The notes: generated from the letters alone by a model not told the origin. Positions 17,548 through 26,556 are shown, counted from the first letter of the stretch. The stretch: DNA of 64,000 nt from Azotobacter paspali (GCF_042434745.1 NZ_JBHLSS010000141.1); one strand, 5' to 3'. Numbers and translations: made by a program.

Positions 17548-18639
17548 GGGCAGCCAGCCGCGCTCGACGCAGGCGCGGAAGCACCAGGCCGGGGTGGTCT
17601 CGGTCTTGTAGTTCCAGAAGAACCAGCCCTGGTACTTCTCGAAGGTCGCCAATTGGGCGGCGGCGTAGCCGCGGTAGGCGACGTTCTCCTGGAAGGTGTC
17701 CATGTGCTCCAGGGCATGGTTGAACGGTCCCTCGGCCCACAGCGATACCACCTTGAGGTCCAGTCCCAGGCTCCATTCGCCGCAGATGGTCGGCAACCCC
17801 AGCTCGGTGATAATGCCGTCGGCCTCGGCCTTCCAGATACCCGCGGCCTTGTTCATGTGGCCGTAGATGTCCATGTCGATGTCGCCGCGATCGAAGCACT
17901 GGTAGCGGTGGATGTCGAAGATCACGTTGCGGTATTCCGGTTCCTGCATGAAGCCCAGGTATTCGCGGAAATCGCGGAAGCCGTCGTGGAACACCACCGC
18001 CACCCGCTCGGGCGGGCAGTGCCGACGGATGCGCGCGTAGGCGTCCAGGTTGTAGGCCTTGAGATAGTCGGTGGGCACGTCCCAGCGCGGCTCGTTGAGT
18101 ACCTCGATGGCATGCAGCGCCGGGTGCTCGCGATAGCGCTCGGCCAGGCGCTCCAGCACCGACAGCGAATGCTCGCGGTACTCGGGACGAGTGTGCCATT
18201 CGCAGACATCCTTGATCCCGCCGTTGTCGAAGCCGTTCTGGCAACCCGAGGCGGCGTGCAAGTCGAGCACCACGCGCAATTTGTGCTCCTCAGCCCATTG
18301 CATGGCGCGGTCGAGCACCGCGATGCCGCCTTCGACGAAGGGATGGCGTGCTTCACCGTAGCTCGGGTGGTAGGGATAGTCGGGGCCGAAGATCCAGTGG
18401 CCGACCGGAATGCGCACGGCGTTCAGGCCGCGCCCGGCCAGCCAGGCGAAATCGTCGCGGGTGATCCAGCGATTCCAGTGGGCGCGCAAGCGCTCGCCGG
18501 CCCGCTCGCCCAGTTCAGCGCACCAGGTGGTTTCGTCGGTGGCCGCCAAGCCCTCGAACAGGCTCGGCACCATCCACTTCTCCAGCACCAGCCAACTGCC
18601 CAGATTGACGCCACGCAATTTCAGGCCGCTCTTGTTCAT
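17533..18639 (-). CDS. glycoside hydrolase family 5 (exo-beta-1,3-glucanase-like)
   Basis: The 368-residue TIM-barrel hydrolase has family-5 signatures: RGVNLGSWLVLEKWM at the N-terminus, ARIP-like NAVRIPVGHWIFG, the acid/base glutamate in IEVLNEPRW (near residue 183) and the nucleophile in PTICGEWSL (near residue 288). The N-terminal pattern is like the fungal/bacterial exo-1,3-glucanase branch. No signal peptide is present, so it appears cytoplasmic, odd for a polysaccharide hydrolase. It may trim oligosaccharides or cyclic-glucan precursors. The 3' end overlaps the preceding convergent gene by 15 bases. Confidence 0.85.
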   Translation of the reverse strand: MNKSGLKLRGVNLGSWLVLEKWMVPSLFEGLAATDETTWCAELGERAGERLRAHWNRWITRDDFAWLAGRGLNAVRIPVGHWIFGPDYPYHPSYGEARHPFVEGGIAVLDRAMQWAEEHKLRVVLDLHAASGCQNGFDNGGIKDVCEWHTRPEYREHSLSVLERLAERYREHPALHAIEVLNEPRWDVPTDYLKAYNLDAYARIRRHCPPERVAVVFHDGFRDFREYLGFMQEPEYRNVIFDIHRYQCFDRGDIDMDIYGHMNKAAGIWKAEADGIITELGLPTICGEWSLGLDLKVVSLWAEGPFNHALEHMDTFQENVAYRGYAAAQLATFEKYQGWFFWNYKTETTPAWCFRACVERGWLPSFFA

Positions 18640-18766
18640 CTCACTCTCCTGCGAAATAAGGCCTTTCGAACAGCATAGATGGCCCGTCTCGCTGGAGCGC
18701 GAAGGCAGGCAGGCGAAGGATGACGATGGGGAAAGCCGAGGGCGCGCAAAGCCCCCGACGCCTCGC

Positions 18767-19498
18767 TCAGCCGCGCGCCGGCTGGCTGGCGAGGCCGGGC
18801 TCCTCGGCGATCAGCCGGTAGGTGGCGGCGCCGAGCAGCGCCCCGACGATGGGCGCGACCCAGAACAGCCAGAGCTGGGCGATGGCCCAGCCGCCGGCGA
18901 ACACCGCGACGCCGGTGCTGCGCGCCGGATTCACCGAGGTGTTGGTCACCGGGATACTGATTAGGTGGATCAGCGTCAGGGCCAGCCCGATGGCGATCGG
19001 GGCGAAACCGGCGGGAGCGCGCTTGTCGGTGGCGCCGAGGATGACCAGCAGGAAGAACAGGCTCATCACCACCTCGGTCACCAGTGCCGACAGCAGCGAA
19101 TAGCCACCCGGCGAATGAGCGCCGTAGCCGTTGGAGGCGAATCCCTTGGTGACATCGAAACCGGCGGTGCCGCTGGCGATTACGTAGAGGACCGCGCCCG
19201 CGGCGATCCCGCCAAGCACCTGGGCAACGATGTAGGGCAGCAGATCCTTCGCCGGGAAACGCCCGCCGGCCCACAGGCCGATGGATACCGCCGGGTTCAG
19301 GTGGCAGCCGGAGATATGGCCGATGGCGAAAGCCATGGTCAATACCGTCAAGCCGAACGCCAGAGCGACGCCGTGCAAGCCGATGCCGACCTGGTCGCCG
19401 ATGCCGGCCAGCGGAAAGGCCGCCGCGAGGACCGCGCTGCCGCAGCCGCCGAGTACCAGCCAGAAGGTTCCGAGAAACTCCGCGCCATACCTGTTCAT
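18767..19498 (-). CDS. aqpZ: aquaporin Z, water channel
   Basis: The 243-residue protein has six membrane helices and two half-helices with NPA motifs (HISGCHLNPAVSIGLW and VTNTSVNPARSTGVAVF). The N-terminus MNRYGAEFLGTFWLVLGGCG is standard for AqpZ. The Arg after the second NPA and the Cys/His-type selectivity residues indicate a water-selective rather than glycerol channel. It stands alone with about 130-180 bases on both sides. Confidence 0.95.
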   Translation of the reverse strand: MNRYGAEFLGTFWLVLGGCGSAVLAAAFPLAGIGDQVGIGLHGVALAFGLTVLTMAFAIGHISGCHLNPAVSIGLWAGGRFPAKDLLPYIVAQVLGGIAAGAVLYVIASGTAGFDVTKGFASNGYGAHSPGGYSLLSALVTEVVMSLFFLLVILGATDKRAPAGFAPIAIGLALTLIHLISIPVTNTSVNPARSTGVAVFAGGWAIAQLWLFWVAPIVGALLGAATYRLIAEEPGLASQPARG

Positions 19499-19677
19499 TT
19501 TCCTATTCTCCGTGGAATTTGGGGCGGCGCCTCTTCGCCTTCGTAGAGGCGCTCGCGGCGAGTCTAGTCAAGAGACTCAGCAAGTCCAGCCAAGGACCTG
19601 CGGTACTCCGCCGCTGGGAGTTCGGCTCTCGACAAGCGAAGTTCGCACGCCCGACCGGCGCGTCGGCACTGGCTGGA

Positions 19678-20631
19678 TCAATCCTCGCGCTCGAAGACGT
19701 AGAACAGATTCGGCTCGCTGATCATGTAGAGCCGGCCTTTTTCGTCCAGGGCCAGGCCTTCGCCCTGCGGGACGTTCTCCTTGAGCCCGGCGGAATTGCG
19801 CCACAGGGAGCGCAGGCTGACCGTATCGCCCTGCCCGTCCACTTCGGCCAGCAGCCGCGACTCGTCGCTGAGCAGGATCAGGTGATCGCTGTCCTCGTCG
19901 TACTCCAGCGAAGCCAGGGAAGTGCCTCCGGTCCCGAAGAAGCCATCGTGCAGCCAGTCGGAGCGGTCGAGCACCCGGAGGTTGAAGTCGCCGGCCAGAC
20001 TGGCCTTGAAGCCACGGATTTCGTAGAGCTTGAGCGGCGAGTGCTCGGTGACCACGAATAGGCGATCGCCGTCACGGTCGTAGGCGACGCCTTCGAAACC
20101 ACGATTGTCGCCGTCGGGGTTGTCGAGGCCTAAAGTCAGCGACCGGTAGTCCCGGCGCTTCAGGGCGCCGGGAGCGCCCGGCACCGGCACGGCGACCAGT
20201 GCCTGTTCGCGCTCCTCGGTGAGCAGCAGCAGATCTCCGCCCAGGTAGGCCACACCCTCGACATCCTTGAAACCGTGCAGCGGATAGCGCGCCAGCACCT
20301 CACCCCCGGTGCTCAGGGCGATCAGTTCTTCAGGATTGTTGATCACCGCCCACAGGTGTTTGCGCGTACTGTCATAGGTCAGCCCGGAAAGGTTGTTGCG
20401 CACACCGACGACCGGTAACGCCTCAAGGCGCACCTCGTAGTCCGGCAGGCAAAAGTCGAGGCCTTTGGCGCAGGCCCCGAGCCAGAGGCTCTTGGCCCAG
20501 AAATACAGGCGCTCGTCGAGATGCCTGTCGTGTACCTGCTGCACCAGCAACAGGCCCAGCAAAAGAGAGCTCCAGATCCCTAGACGTATTGTCGGCAGCC
20601 GTCCCAGCAGCCCCTTGGCAGTTGCAATCAT
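19678..20631 (-). CDS. SdiA-regulated/YjiK-type beta-propeller protein
   Basis: The 317-residue protein has an N-terminal membrane anchor (IWSSLLLGLLLVQQV) and a periplasmic beta-propeller. Repeated blades include LSGLTYDSTRKHLWAVINNP, FEGVAYDRDGDRLFVVTEH and GEGLALDEKGRLYMISEPN, the YjiK/SdiA-regulated domain pattern. The biological role is not known; a ligand-binding or extracytoplasmic esterase-like role is only a guess. Downstream and upstream genes are unrelated. Confidence 0.85.
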   Translation of the reverse strand: MIATAKGLLGRLPTIRLGIWSSLLLGLLLVQQVHDRHLDERLYFWAKSLWLGACAKGLDFCLPDYEVRLEALPVVGVRNNLSGLTYDSTRKHLWAVINNPEELIALSTGGEVLARYPLHGFKDVEGVAYLGGDLLLLTEEREQALVAVPVPGAPGALKRRDYRSLTLGLDNPDGDNRGFEGVAYDRDGDRLFVVTEHSPLKLYEIRGFKASLAGDFNLRVLDRSDWLHDGFFGTGGTSLASLEYDEDSDHLILLSDESRLLAEVDGQGDTVSLRSLWRNSAGLKENVPQGEGLALDEKGRLYMISEPNLFYVFERED

Positions 20632-21268
20632 GGTTGAGTGCGCTCACAGCGGAACGGGGTCGTGACCCGAGTCTGCACCCCGGCGGCATGGTTTCGCCGG
20701 CGGCCTTACTAAAGATTCAGCAGTATTGCCTTGCTCCCGGTCACGTTACAGGAGCGGCGCGCGACGCGCTGCCACAAATCTTTTACCGAAAGCTAATACA
20801 AAGAAGAGCTTACGAATTCATGAACCGCCCGCAGGGAAGGCTCATGAGCCTCGTCGCAGTCATGGCACGGGGCCATAGCTATCAATTCGCAAACGATAAA
20901 AAACCTCATTCGCCAATAACAAAGCCAAGGAGAGGCCCCGGATAGCGATGCCCATCACTCCTGCCGGGGGCTGCGCGCCACCTGGCCGGAAATCCGCCGC
21001 ACCGCTCCCCGCCTGCCTGCCCCGCGGGGCGGATCGGCCAGAATGATAATCAGCCCCCCAAGGGCCGACCGGGCAGGTATCCTTTCGATCCGTCGAGCGG
21101 ATTCGAGGATGCCTCCGCGACACCGAACCGGCGCCGGCATCGACCCTTTTTGCGCCCGTTCTCAAGCCACGACTCGGCAGGCCGGCGCCACCGCCGCGCC
21201 GCCCTGCACGACAAACCGGATGCCCGAGGGAACACTCGGGGAATACAGAAGAAAAAAGGAGCGACCCC
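20632..21268. other. intergenic region upstream of the universal stress gene
   Basis: About 640 bases between divergent genes. The right end holds the uspA ribosome site (AAAAAAGGAG). The centre (about 20720-20930) is AT-richer than average and probably contains both promoters, but I could not assign boxes with confidence. No protein-like frame with a ribosome site was found. Confidence 0.5.
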
Positions 21269-22123
21269 ATGACACGGATACTGGCCTGCATCGACGGTTC
21301 TCCGTCCACCGCGGCGGTCTGCGACGGCGCCATCTGGGCCTGCCGGCGCCTCGGCCTGCCGCTGACCTTCCTGCACGTATTGGACCGCGGGCGCTATCCG
21401 GGACCGGGCGACCTCGGCGGCGCCACCGGTCTGGGCAGCCGCGAACATCTGCTCGACGAATTGGCCTGGCTCGACGAGCGGCGCGCCACGGTGGCGCTGG
21501 AGTATGGCCAGGCGGTGCTGGAGGCGGCCCGCGAGCGGGCCGTCGCCGCCGGCCTGGAAACGCCGGAACTCTGCCAGCGCCATGGCAGGCTGCTCGAAAC
21601 CCTAACCGAGATGGTCGATGACATCCATCTGCTGGTGATCGGCCGCCAGGGCGAGGACAGCCGCCAGCACACCGGCCAGCCGATCGGCAGCCAGTTGGAA
21701 AGCGTGACCCAGACCCTGGCCCGGCCGATCCTGATCGTGCCGGACGACTTCAAGGCGCCGGGCAGCTTGCTGCTCGCCTACGACGCCAGCCCGACCGCCC
21801 AGCAAGCGGTGCGCCTGCTGGCCGGAAGCTCGCTGGTCAAGGGCCTGCCGCTGCATCTGCTGATGGTCGGCGAGGACAATGCCCTGACCCGTGCCGCCCT
21901 GCACGACGCCCAGGCGCTGCTGGAAATCGCCGGCTTTTTGGTGATCTCGGCGATCCGCGAGGGCGGGGTCGAACCGGTGCTGCACACCTACCAGCAGGAG
22001 CGCACCATCGACCTGCTGGCGATAGGCGCCTACGGCCATTCGCGGCTGCGCCGCTTCCTGCTCGGCAGCACCACCAGCCATCTGCTGCACACCTCGTTGA
22101 CGCCCCTGCTGCTGCTGCGCTGA
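21269..22123 (+). CDS. universal stress protein, tandem UspA domains
   Basis: The 284-residue cytoplasmic protein has two Usp folds. The first begins MTRILACIDGSPSTAAVCDG; the second begins SLLLAYDASPTAQQAVRLL. The second domain ends with the ATP-binding signature DLLAIGAYGHSRLRRFLLGSTT (G-2x-G-9x-G-S/T), and the first has LLVIGRQGEDSRQHTGQPIGS in the matching place, less canonical. Tandem Usp proteins in pseudomonads are typically induced by oxygen limitation or energy stress. The ATG follows AAAAAAGGAG. Confidence 0.92.
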   Translation: MTRILACIDGSPSTAAVCDGAIWACRRLGLPLTFLHVLDRGRYPGPGDLGGATGLGSREHLLDELAWLDERRATVALEYGQAVLEAARERAVAAGLETPELCQRHGRLLETLTEMVDDIHLLVIGRQGEDSRQHTGQPIGSQLESVTQTLARPILIVPDDFKAPGSLLLAYDASPTAQQAVRLLAGSSLVKGLPLHLLMVGEDNALTRAALHDAQALLEIAGFLVISAIREGGVEPVLHTYQQERTIDLLAIGAYGHSRLRRFLLGSTTSHLLHTSLTPLLLLR

Positions 22124-22212
22124 ACGGCGCGTTATTCTTGCCCGGCCCTCCCCCGCGCTGCGCCGGCGCACGGGGAGATCCGGCACCTTTCTTCGTTCGC
22201 CAGGGGAATGCA

Positions 22213-22506
22213 ATGCAAGAGGAAAGCTTCTTCGAATGGCTCGGTGAGACCCTGGGCGAGGTGCTCCGCTATCTCATCGAGACACTGGGCAGTCTGTTCG
22301 GCTCGATCGCCAAAGCCGGCAGTGCCTTTCTCGAAGGCCTGTCGCGCACTCTCGGCACGGACCCCTCGCTGCTCGGCTTCGTCGCCCTGGCCGTCGGCCT
22401 GCTGTTGCTGGCCGGCGGCCTACGCGCGCTGCTCAGGCGCGCCTTCGTCAGCGGGACGATCAGCCTGTTGCTGGGCGTCTGGATCCTCAGTTGGCTGATC
22501 CAGTGA
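22213..22506 (+). CDS. small membrane protein of unknown function
   Basis: The 97-residue protein has an acidic amphipathic N-terminal half (EESFFEWLGETLGEVLRYL) and two C-terminal hydrophobic helices (LLGFVALAVGLLLLAGGL and TISLLLGVWILSWLI) separated by the basic turn RALLRRAF. CAGGGGAA precedes the ATG at 22213. Its stop overlaps the start of the MATE exporter by four bases (GTGA), so the two are co-translated. A role as an accessory to the exporter is possible but unproven. Confidence 0.75.
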   Translation: MQEESFFEWLGETLGEVLRYLIETLGSLFGSIAKAGSAFLEGLSRTLGTDPSLLGFVALAVGLLLLAGGLRALLRRAFVSGTISLLLGVWILSWLIQ

Positions 22507-23849
22507 GCGTCCTGGCCGAGGCCTGGCGCCACGCACCGACCCAGCGCCGGGTCTGGGCGCTGGCCACGCCGATGATCCTCTCCAACCTCTGCGAGCCCCT
22601 GGTGACGCTGGTCAACAGCGCGGTGATCGGCCACCTGCCCCACGCCCACCAGCTCGGCGCGGTAGCGGTCGGCGGCAGTCTGTTCACCCTGCTCGCCTGG
22701 GCCTTCGGTTTCCTGCGCATGGGCACCACCGGTTTCGCCGCCCAAGCCTGCGGGCGCGCCGACGGCGACGCGCTGCGCCGGGTGCTGCTGCAAAGCCTGT
22801 TGCTCGGGTTTGCCCTCGCCCTGCTGCTGAGCCTGCTGGCGCTGCCCTTCGGCGCGTTCGCCCTCGGCCTGATGCAGCCCTCGGCGGCGCTCGACGCGCT
22901 GGCCCGCGAATACCTCCATACCCGCCTGCTCGGCCTGCCGGCGGTGCTGGCCGGCTACGCCCTAATCGGCTGGCTGCTCGGCACGCAGAACGCTCGCGCG
23001 CCGCTGGCCATGCTGCTGGTCACCAGCCTGGGCAACCTGGTCTTCGACTTGTGGTTCGTCCTCGGCCTCGACTGGGGCGTGGCCGGCGCCGCCCGCGCCT
23101 CGGTGATCGCCGAGTGGAGCGGTACCTTGCTCGGCCTGGCGCTGGCTCGCCGAGCGCTGCGCCGGTATCCCGGCCGGCTGTCTTGGGACGCCCTGCGCCG
23201 CTGGGCGAACTGGCGCTCGCTGCTGGCGGTGAACCGCGACATCTTTCTGCGCAGCCTGCTCCTGCAACTGGTGTTCTTCCTGATCACCGTGCAGGGCGCC
23301 CGGCTCGGCGACGCCACGGTGGCGGCCAACGCCCTGCTGCTCAACGGCCTGCTACTCACCGCCCACGCCTTGGACGGCCTGGCCCATGCCGTCGAGGCGC
23401 TGTGCGGGCATGCCATCGGCAGCCGCGACCGCACCACCCTGCAACGCTCGCTGGCGGTCGCCGGGCTCTGGTCGCTGCTGGCCAGCCTGGGCTTCGCGCT
23501 GTTCTTCCTGGCCGGCGGTCCGCTGTTCGTCCGCCTACAGACCGATATCCCGGCGGTGCGCGAACTGGCCGCGGAACACCTGTACTACCTCGCCGTGCTG
23601 CCGCTGATCGCGGTGTGGAGCTACCTGCTCGACGGCCTGTTCATCGGCGCCACCCGTGCCCGCGAGATGCGCGATGCCATGCTGTTCGCCGTGGCCCTGG
23701 CGCTGCCGCTCGCCTGGCTGCTACGGGGCCTCGGCAACCACGGCCTGTGGCTGGCCTTCCTCGCCTTCATGGCGCTGCGCGCCCTGAGCATGGCGGCCTT
23801 CGCTCGGCGCCTGTGGCGCCAGGGACTGGCGGCACAGGCCGCTGGCTAG
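22503..23849 (+). CDS. MATE-family multidrug/toxin efflux transporter (DinF-like)
   Basis: The 448-residue protein has 12 hydrophobic helices in two MatE halves. The first begins ALATPMILSNLCEPLVTLVN with SAVIGHL; the second carries DIFLRSLLLQLVFFLITVQGARLG. The family exports cationic drugs or metabolites with Na+ or H+ antiport; this branch (short loops, FRMGTTGFAAQACG-type motif FLRMGTTGFAAQ) is DinF-like. The GTG at 22503 overlaps the upstream stop; a TTG four codons earlier is less likely. The stop touches the left end of the inverted-repeat element. Confidence 0.92.
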   Translation: MSVLAEAWRHAPTQRRVWALATPMILSNLCEPLVTLVNSAVIGHLPHAHQLGAVAVGGSLFTLLAWAFGFLRMGTTGFAAQACGRADGDALRRVLLQSLLLGFALALLLSLLALPFGAFALGLMQPSAALDALAREYLHTRLLGLPAVLAGYALIGWLLGTQNARAPLAMLLVTSLGNLVFDLWFVLGLDWGVAGAARASVIAEWSGTLLGLALARRALRRYPGRLSWDALRRWANWRSLLAVNRDIFLRSLLLQLVFFLITVQGARLGDATVAANALLLNGLLLTAHALDGLAHAVEALCGHAIGSRDRTTLQRSLAVAGLWSLLASLGFALFFLAGGPLFVRLQTDIPAVRELAAEHLYYLAVLPLIAVWSYLLDGLFIGATRAREMRDAMLFAVALALPLAWLLRGLGNHGLWLAFLAFMALRALSMAAFARRLWRQGLAAQAAG

Positions 23850-23850
23850 G

Positions 23851-24110
23851 GCCTGTTAACACTACTCTCGCGAGCCGCGTTGCTGCGCCAAATGGCGCCA
23901 GGCCAGGCGCGGGACGCAGGGAATGGCATTCCCCTGCCAAGTCCCGCAACGACGCATGGCGCCATTTGCCGTGCCCCCCAGGGACGGGCCTGTTTTTGCG
24001 CGGTGCGTCGTTGCTCGTCGTTCGTTTGGCATGACCAAACTTCTCTGCTCGCGCCTAACCGCGCGCAAAAACAGGCTCCGTCGCGGCCGCGCGGAGTAGT
24101 GTTAACAGGC
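23851..24110. mobile_element. 260-base multi-hairpin element with 17-base terminal inverted repeats
   Basis: The ends are perfect inverted repeats: GCCTGTTAACACTACTC (23851-23867) and GAGTAGTGTTAACAGGC (24094-24110). Inside are two nested hairpins. Hairpin 1: AAATGGCGCCA (23890-23900) with TGGCGCCATTT (23957-23967), then GCGGGAC (23909-23915) with GTCCCGC (23941-23947), and GGGAATG/CATTCCC in the loop. Hairpin 2: GCCTGTTTTTGCGCG (23988-24002) with CGCGCAAAAACAGGC (24062-24076), with GTTTGG/CCAAAC inside. No coding frame is convincing. This is the layout of a MITE or a structured repeat, inserted one base after the MATE stop codon. A target duplication is not obvious (TAG on the left, TCTAAG on the right). 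Confidence 0.8.
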
Positions 24111-24147
24111 TCTAAGCCGATCCGGCCTGGCGGGGAGGGCCGCGGCC

Positions 24148-24204
24148 GTTTTCCACCCTGCGTACGGGCGATCGGATCGCAGGGTGGGCTATCTCGTGGA
24201 AAAC
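24148..24204. repeat. REP-like inverted repeat cluster downstream of speA
   Basis: CCACCCTGCG (24153-24162) pairs with CGCAGGGTGG (24178-24187), and the alternative outer pair GTTTTCCAC (24148-24156) matches GTGGAAAAC (24196-24204). The arms overlap, so two mutually exclusive folds exist. It lies 32 bases after the end of speA (minus strand) and may act as terminator or REP sequence. A similar GGGTGGACAGC-type hairpin occurs at 40496. Confidence 0.55.
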
Positions 24205-24235
24205 CCGCGCGGCGGTTTCCCACCGAAAGCGGCGC

Positions 24236-26146
24236 TCAGCCCGACAGGTAGGACGAGCGCGTCAGCCCCAGGCGCAGGGCATCGAGGTACTGGGCGCGTT
24301 CGCGGGCGCTGATGGGCGCGCCGGCCACCTTGTCGCGGTAGTAGGTCATCAGTTCCTCGGGCGACAGGTGCACGTAGCGCAGCATGTCCTCGATGGTGTC
24401 GTGGGTCTCGATGCTAGCGTGGTAGATGCTGCCGTCGGCGCGCTGGTAGACGTTCACCGAGTCGGTGTCGCCGAACAGGTTGTGCATGTCGCCGAGGATC
24501 TCCTGATAGGCGCCGACCAGGAAGATGCCCAAAAGATACTCCTCGCCCGCGCGCAGCTCGTGCACCGGCAGACTGGTCTCGATGCTTTGCTCGTCGACGT
24601 ACTGCTTGATCTTGCCGTCGGAGTCGCAGGTCAGGTCCTGCAGCACGGCGCGGCGCAGAGGCTCCTCGTCAAGCCGGTCGAGCGGCAGGATCGGCAGGAC
24701 CTGACCGATCGCCCAAGTGTCCGGCAAGCTCTGGAACACCGAGAAGTTGCAGATGTACTTGTCCGCCAGCTTGTCGTTGAGTTCGTCGAGTACCTGGCGG
24801 TGGGAGCGCTGGCGGGCCTTCAGCGAGTCGTGCAGACGCCGGCATAGCGCGTAGTAGCACTGCTCGGCGAGCGCCTTATCGGCCAGGCCCAGCTTGCCGT
24901 CGGCATACATGCGCGACAATTCGCCCAAGTACTGGGTGGCGCGCCAGTAGGTCTCCGTGACCATCTCGTCATCGGTCGGGCCGAGCAGTTCGATCAGCCA
25001 GCACAGCGTCTCCGGCAGACGCTGCGGATCGTTGATCTCCGGCAACTGGTCGTTGTGGCGCTCCACGTCGGTGACCTGCACCACCAGCATCGCGTGATGC
25101 GCGCTCAGAGCGCGGCCGCTCTCCGAAAAGATGTGCGGATGCGGCAGGCCCTGGGCATCGCAGAACTCCTTGAGCATGCCGACCACGGTGGCGGCGTAAT
25201 CGTCCATGTCGTAGTTGATCGAGCTGGGGTTGCGCGAATGGGTACCGTCGTAATCGACGCCTAGGCCACCGCCGACGTCCACGTGGTCGAGGGGCAGGCC
25301 GAGGGCGCGCAGTTCGGCGTAGTAGCGGATAGCCTCCTTGAAGCCGCCCTGGTAATCGGCCAGGTTGGCGATCTGCGAGCCCATATGGAAGTGCAGGAGG
25401 CGTACCCCCTGCTCCAGCCCGGCGTCGCGCAGGCGTTCGGTCACGCGCAGCAGTTGCGCCGCGGAGAGGCCAAACTTGGCCTTCTCGCCGCCGGTATCGG
25501 CCCATTTTGAGGAAGTCAGCGAGGACAGTCGCACGCGCAGGCCGAGCTGCGGGACGACCCGGAGTTCGGCCGCCTCCTCGATGATCAGTTGCACTTCCGA
25601 TTCCTTCTCGATGACGATGAACACCGAGTGGCCGAGTTTCTGGCCGATCAGCGCCAGGCGAATGAATTCGCGGTCCTTGTAGCCGTTGCAGACGATGGTG
25701 CCGCCTTTCGGCGCCAACGCCAGCACGGCGAGCAACTCTGGCTTTGAGCCGGCCTCCAGGCCGATGGAGACGTTCGCCGTGGCGATGATGCTCTCCACCA
25801 CCGCCTCCTGCTGGTTGACCTTGATCGGGTACAGCGCGGTGTAGCCGCTCTGGTAGCCGAGGCGCGCGATGTTCGCATCGAAGGCACCGGTCAACTGGCG
25901 CACGCGGTCCTGCAGGATATCCGGGAAACGCACCAGCAGCGGCAGCGACAGGCCGGCCTCGCGCAACTGGCCGAGCAGTTCGACGAGATCGACCGGCCGG
26001 TCGGCGACGCGGTTCGGCCGGGCCTCCACGTGGCCCCGCTCGTTGATCGCGAAATAACCGGCACCCCAGTGACGGATGCCGTAGACGGCGCGGCTGTCGC
26101 TCACGGTCCACTGGCTGCCGTCGTCTTTGCGTGTACGTCGAGCCAT
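24236..26146 (-). CDS. speA: biosynthetic arginine decarboxylase
   Basis: The 636-residue PLP enzyme converts arginine to agmatine, the first step of the agmatine route to putrescine. The PLP lysine lies in YTALYPIKVNQQEAV, the glycine-rich phosphate loop in HVDVGGGLGVDYDGT, and the substrate-site cysteine region in QDLTCDSDGKIKQYV. The length and the C-terminal GDTDSVNVYQRADGS fit the SpeA family. The ATG at 26146 is set by AGGAG seven bases upstream. In pseudomonads the gene neighbours the SUI1-family gene, as here. Confidence 0.96.
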   Translation of the reverse strand: MARRTRKDDGSQWTVSDSRAVYGIRHWGAGYFAINERGHVEARPNRVADRPVDLVELLGQLREAGLSLPLLVRFPDILQDRVRQLTGAFDANIARLGYQSGYTALYPIKVNQQEAVVESIIATANVSIGLEAGSKPELLAVLALAPKGGTIVCNGYKDREFIRLALIGQKLGHSVFIVIEKESEVQLIIEEAAELRVVPQLGLRVRLSSLTSSKWADTGGEKAKFGLSAAQLLRVTERLRDAGLEQGVRLLHFHMGSQIANLADYQGGFKEAIRYYAELRALGLPLDHVDVGGGLGVDYDGTHSRNPSSINYDMDDYAATVVGMLKEFCDAQGLPHPHIFSESGRALSAHHAMLVVQVTDVERHNDQLPEINDPQRLPETLCWLIELLGPTDDEMVTETYWRATQYLGELSRMYADGKLGLADKALAEQCYYALCRRLHDSLKARQRSHRQVLDELNDKLADKYICNFSVFQSLPDTWAIGQVLPILPLDRLDEEPLRRAVLQDLTCDSDGKIKQYVDEQSIETSLPVHELRAGEEYLLGIFLVGAYQEILGDMHNLFGDTDSVNVYQRADGSIYHASIETHDTIEDMLRYVHLSPEELMTYYRDKVAGAPISARERAQYLDALRLGLTRSSYLSG

Positions 26147-26184
26147 GAGTCGCTCCTGTGCAGAGAGGTGGTCTGATATAGAAA

Positions 26185-26556
26185 TTAGCCGCCGGATTTC
26201 TTCGCCTTGAAGCCGCGCTTGACGAGCTCTTCGAGAAGCAGCTCGACGTGTTCGCCCTGGATTTCGATGACCCCCTCCTTGAGCGCGCCACCGGTGCCAC
26301 AGCGGCGTTTCAGGGCACTGGCCAGCTCCTTCAGCGCATCGCCGGCCAGCGGCAGGCCGCTGACGGTGGTCACTGTCTTGCCGCCACGCCCCTTGGTCTC
26401 GCGGCGCACCCGGGCGATACCGTCGCCGGCCGCTACCTGACTCTGCCCGCAGATGCAGGCGGCGACCGGCTGGTCGCAGTCGGGACAATGACGGCCGCCG
26501 TCGGTGGAATAGACCAAACCGCCCAGGGCGGCAAACGAAGAGGCTTTCTTGGCCAA
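26185..26556 (-). CDS. SUI1/eIF1-family translation factor (YciH-like)
   Basis: The 123-residue protein has a zinc-knuckle-like N-terminus (CPDCDQPVAACICG) and a SUI1 domain with the conserved RRETKGRGGKTVTTVSGL loop and CGTGGALKEGVIEIQG. Family members bind the small ribosomal subunit and discriminate against aberrant initiation complexes. It precedes speA on the same strand by 38 bases and is probably co-transcribed. Confidence 0.92.
   Translation of the reverse strand: MAKKASSFAALGGLVYSTDGGRHCPDCDQPVAACICGQSQVAAGDGIARVRRETKGRGGKTVTTVSGLPLAGDALKELASALKRRCGTGGALKEGVIEIQGEHVELLLEELVKRGFKAKKSGG

Noticed and set aside
20870..20900. ATCAA half-site as a possible ANR box before uspA
   Set aside because: The left half does not match TTGAT; one half-site is not enough.
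23880..24251. Open frame across the 260-base hairpin element
   Set aside because: The sequence is explained by nested inverted repeats; no ribosome site or conserved protein pattern.
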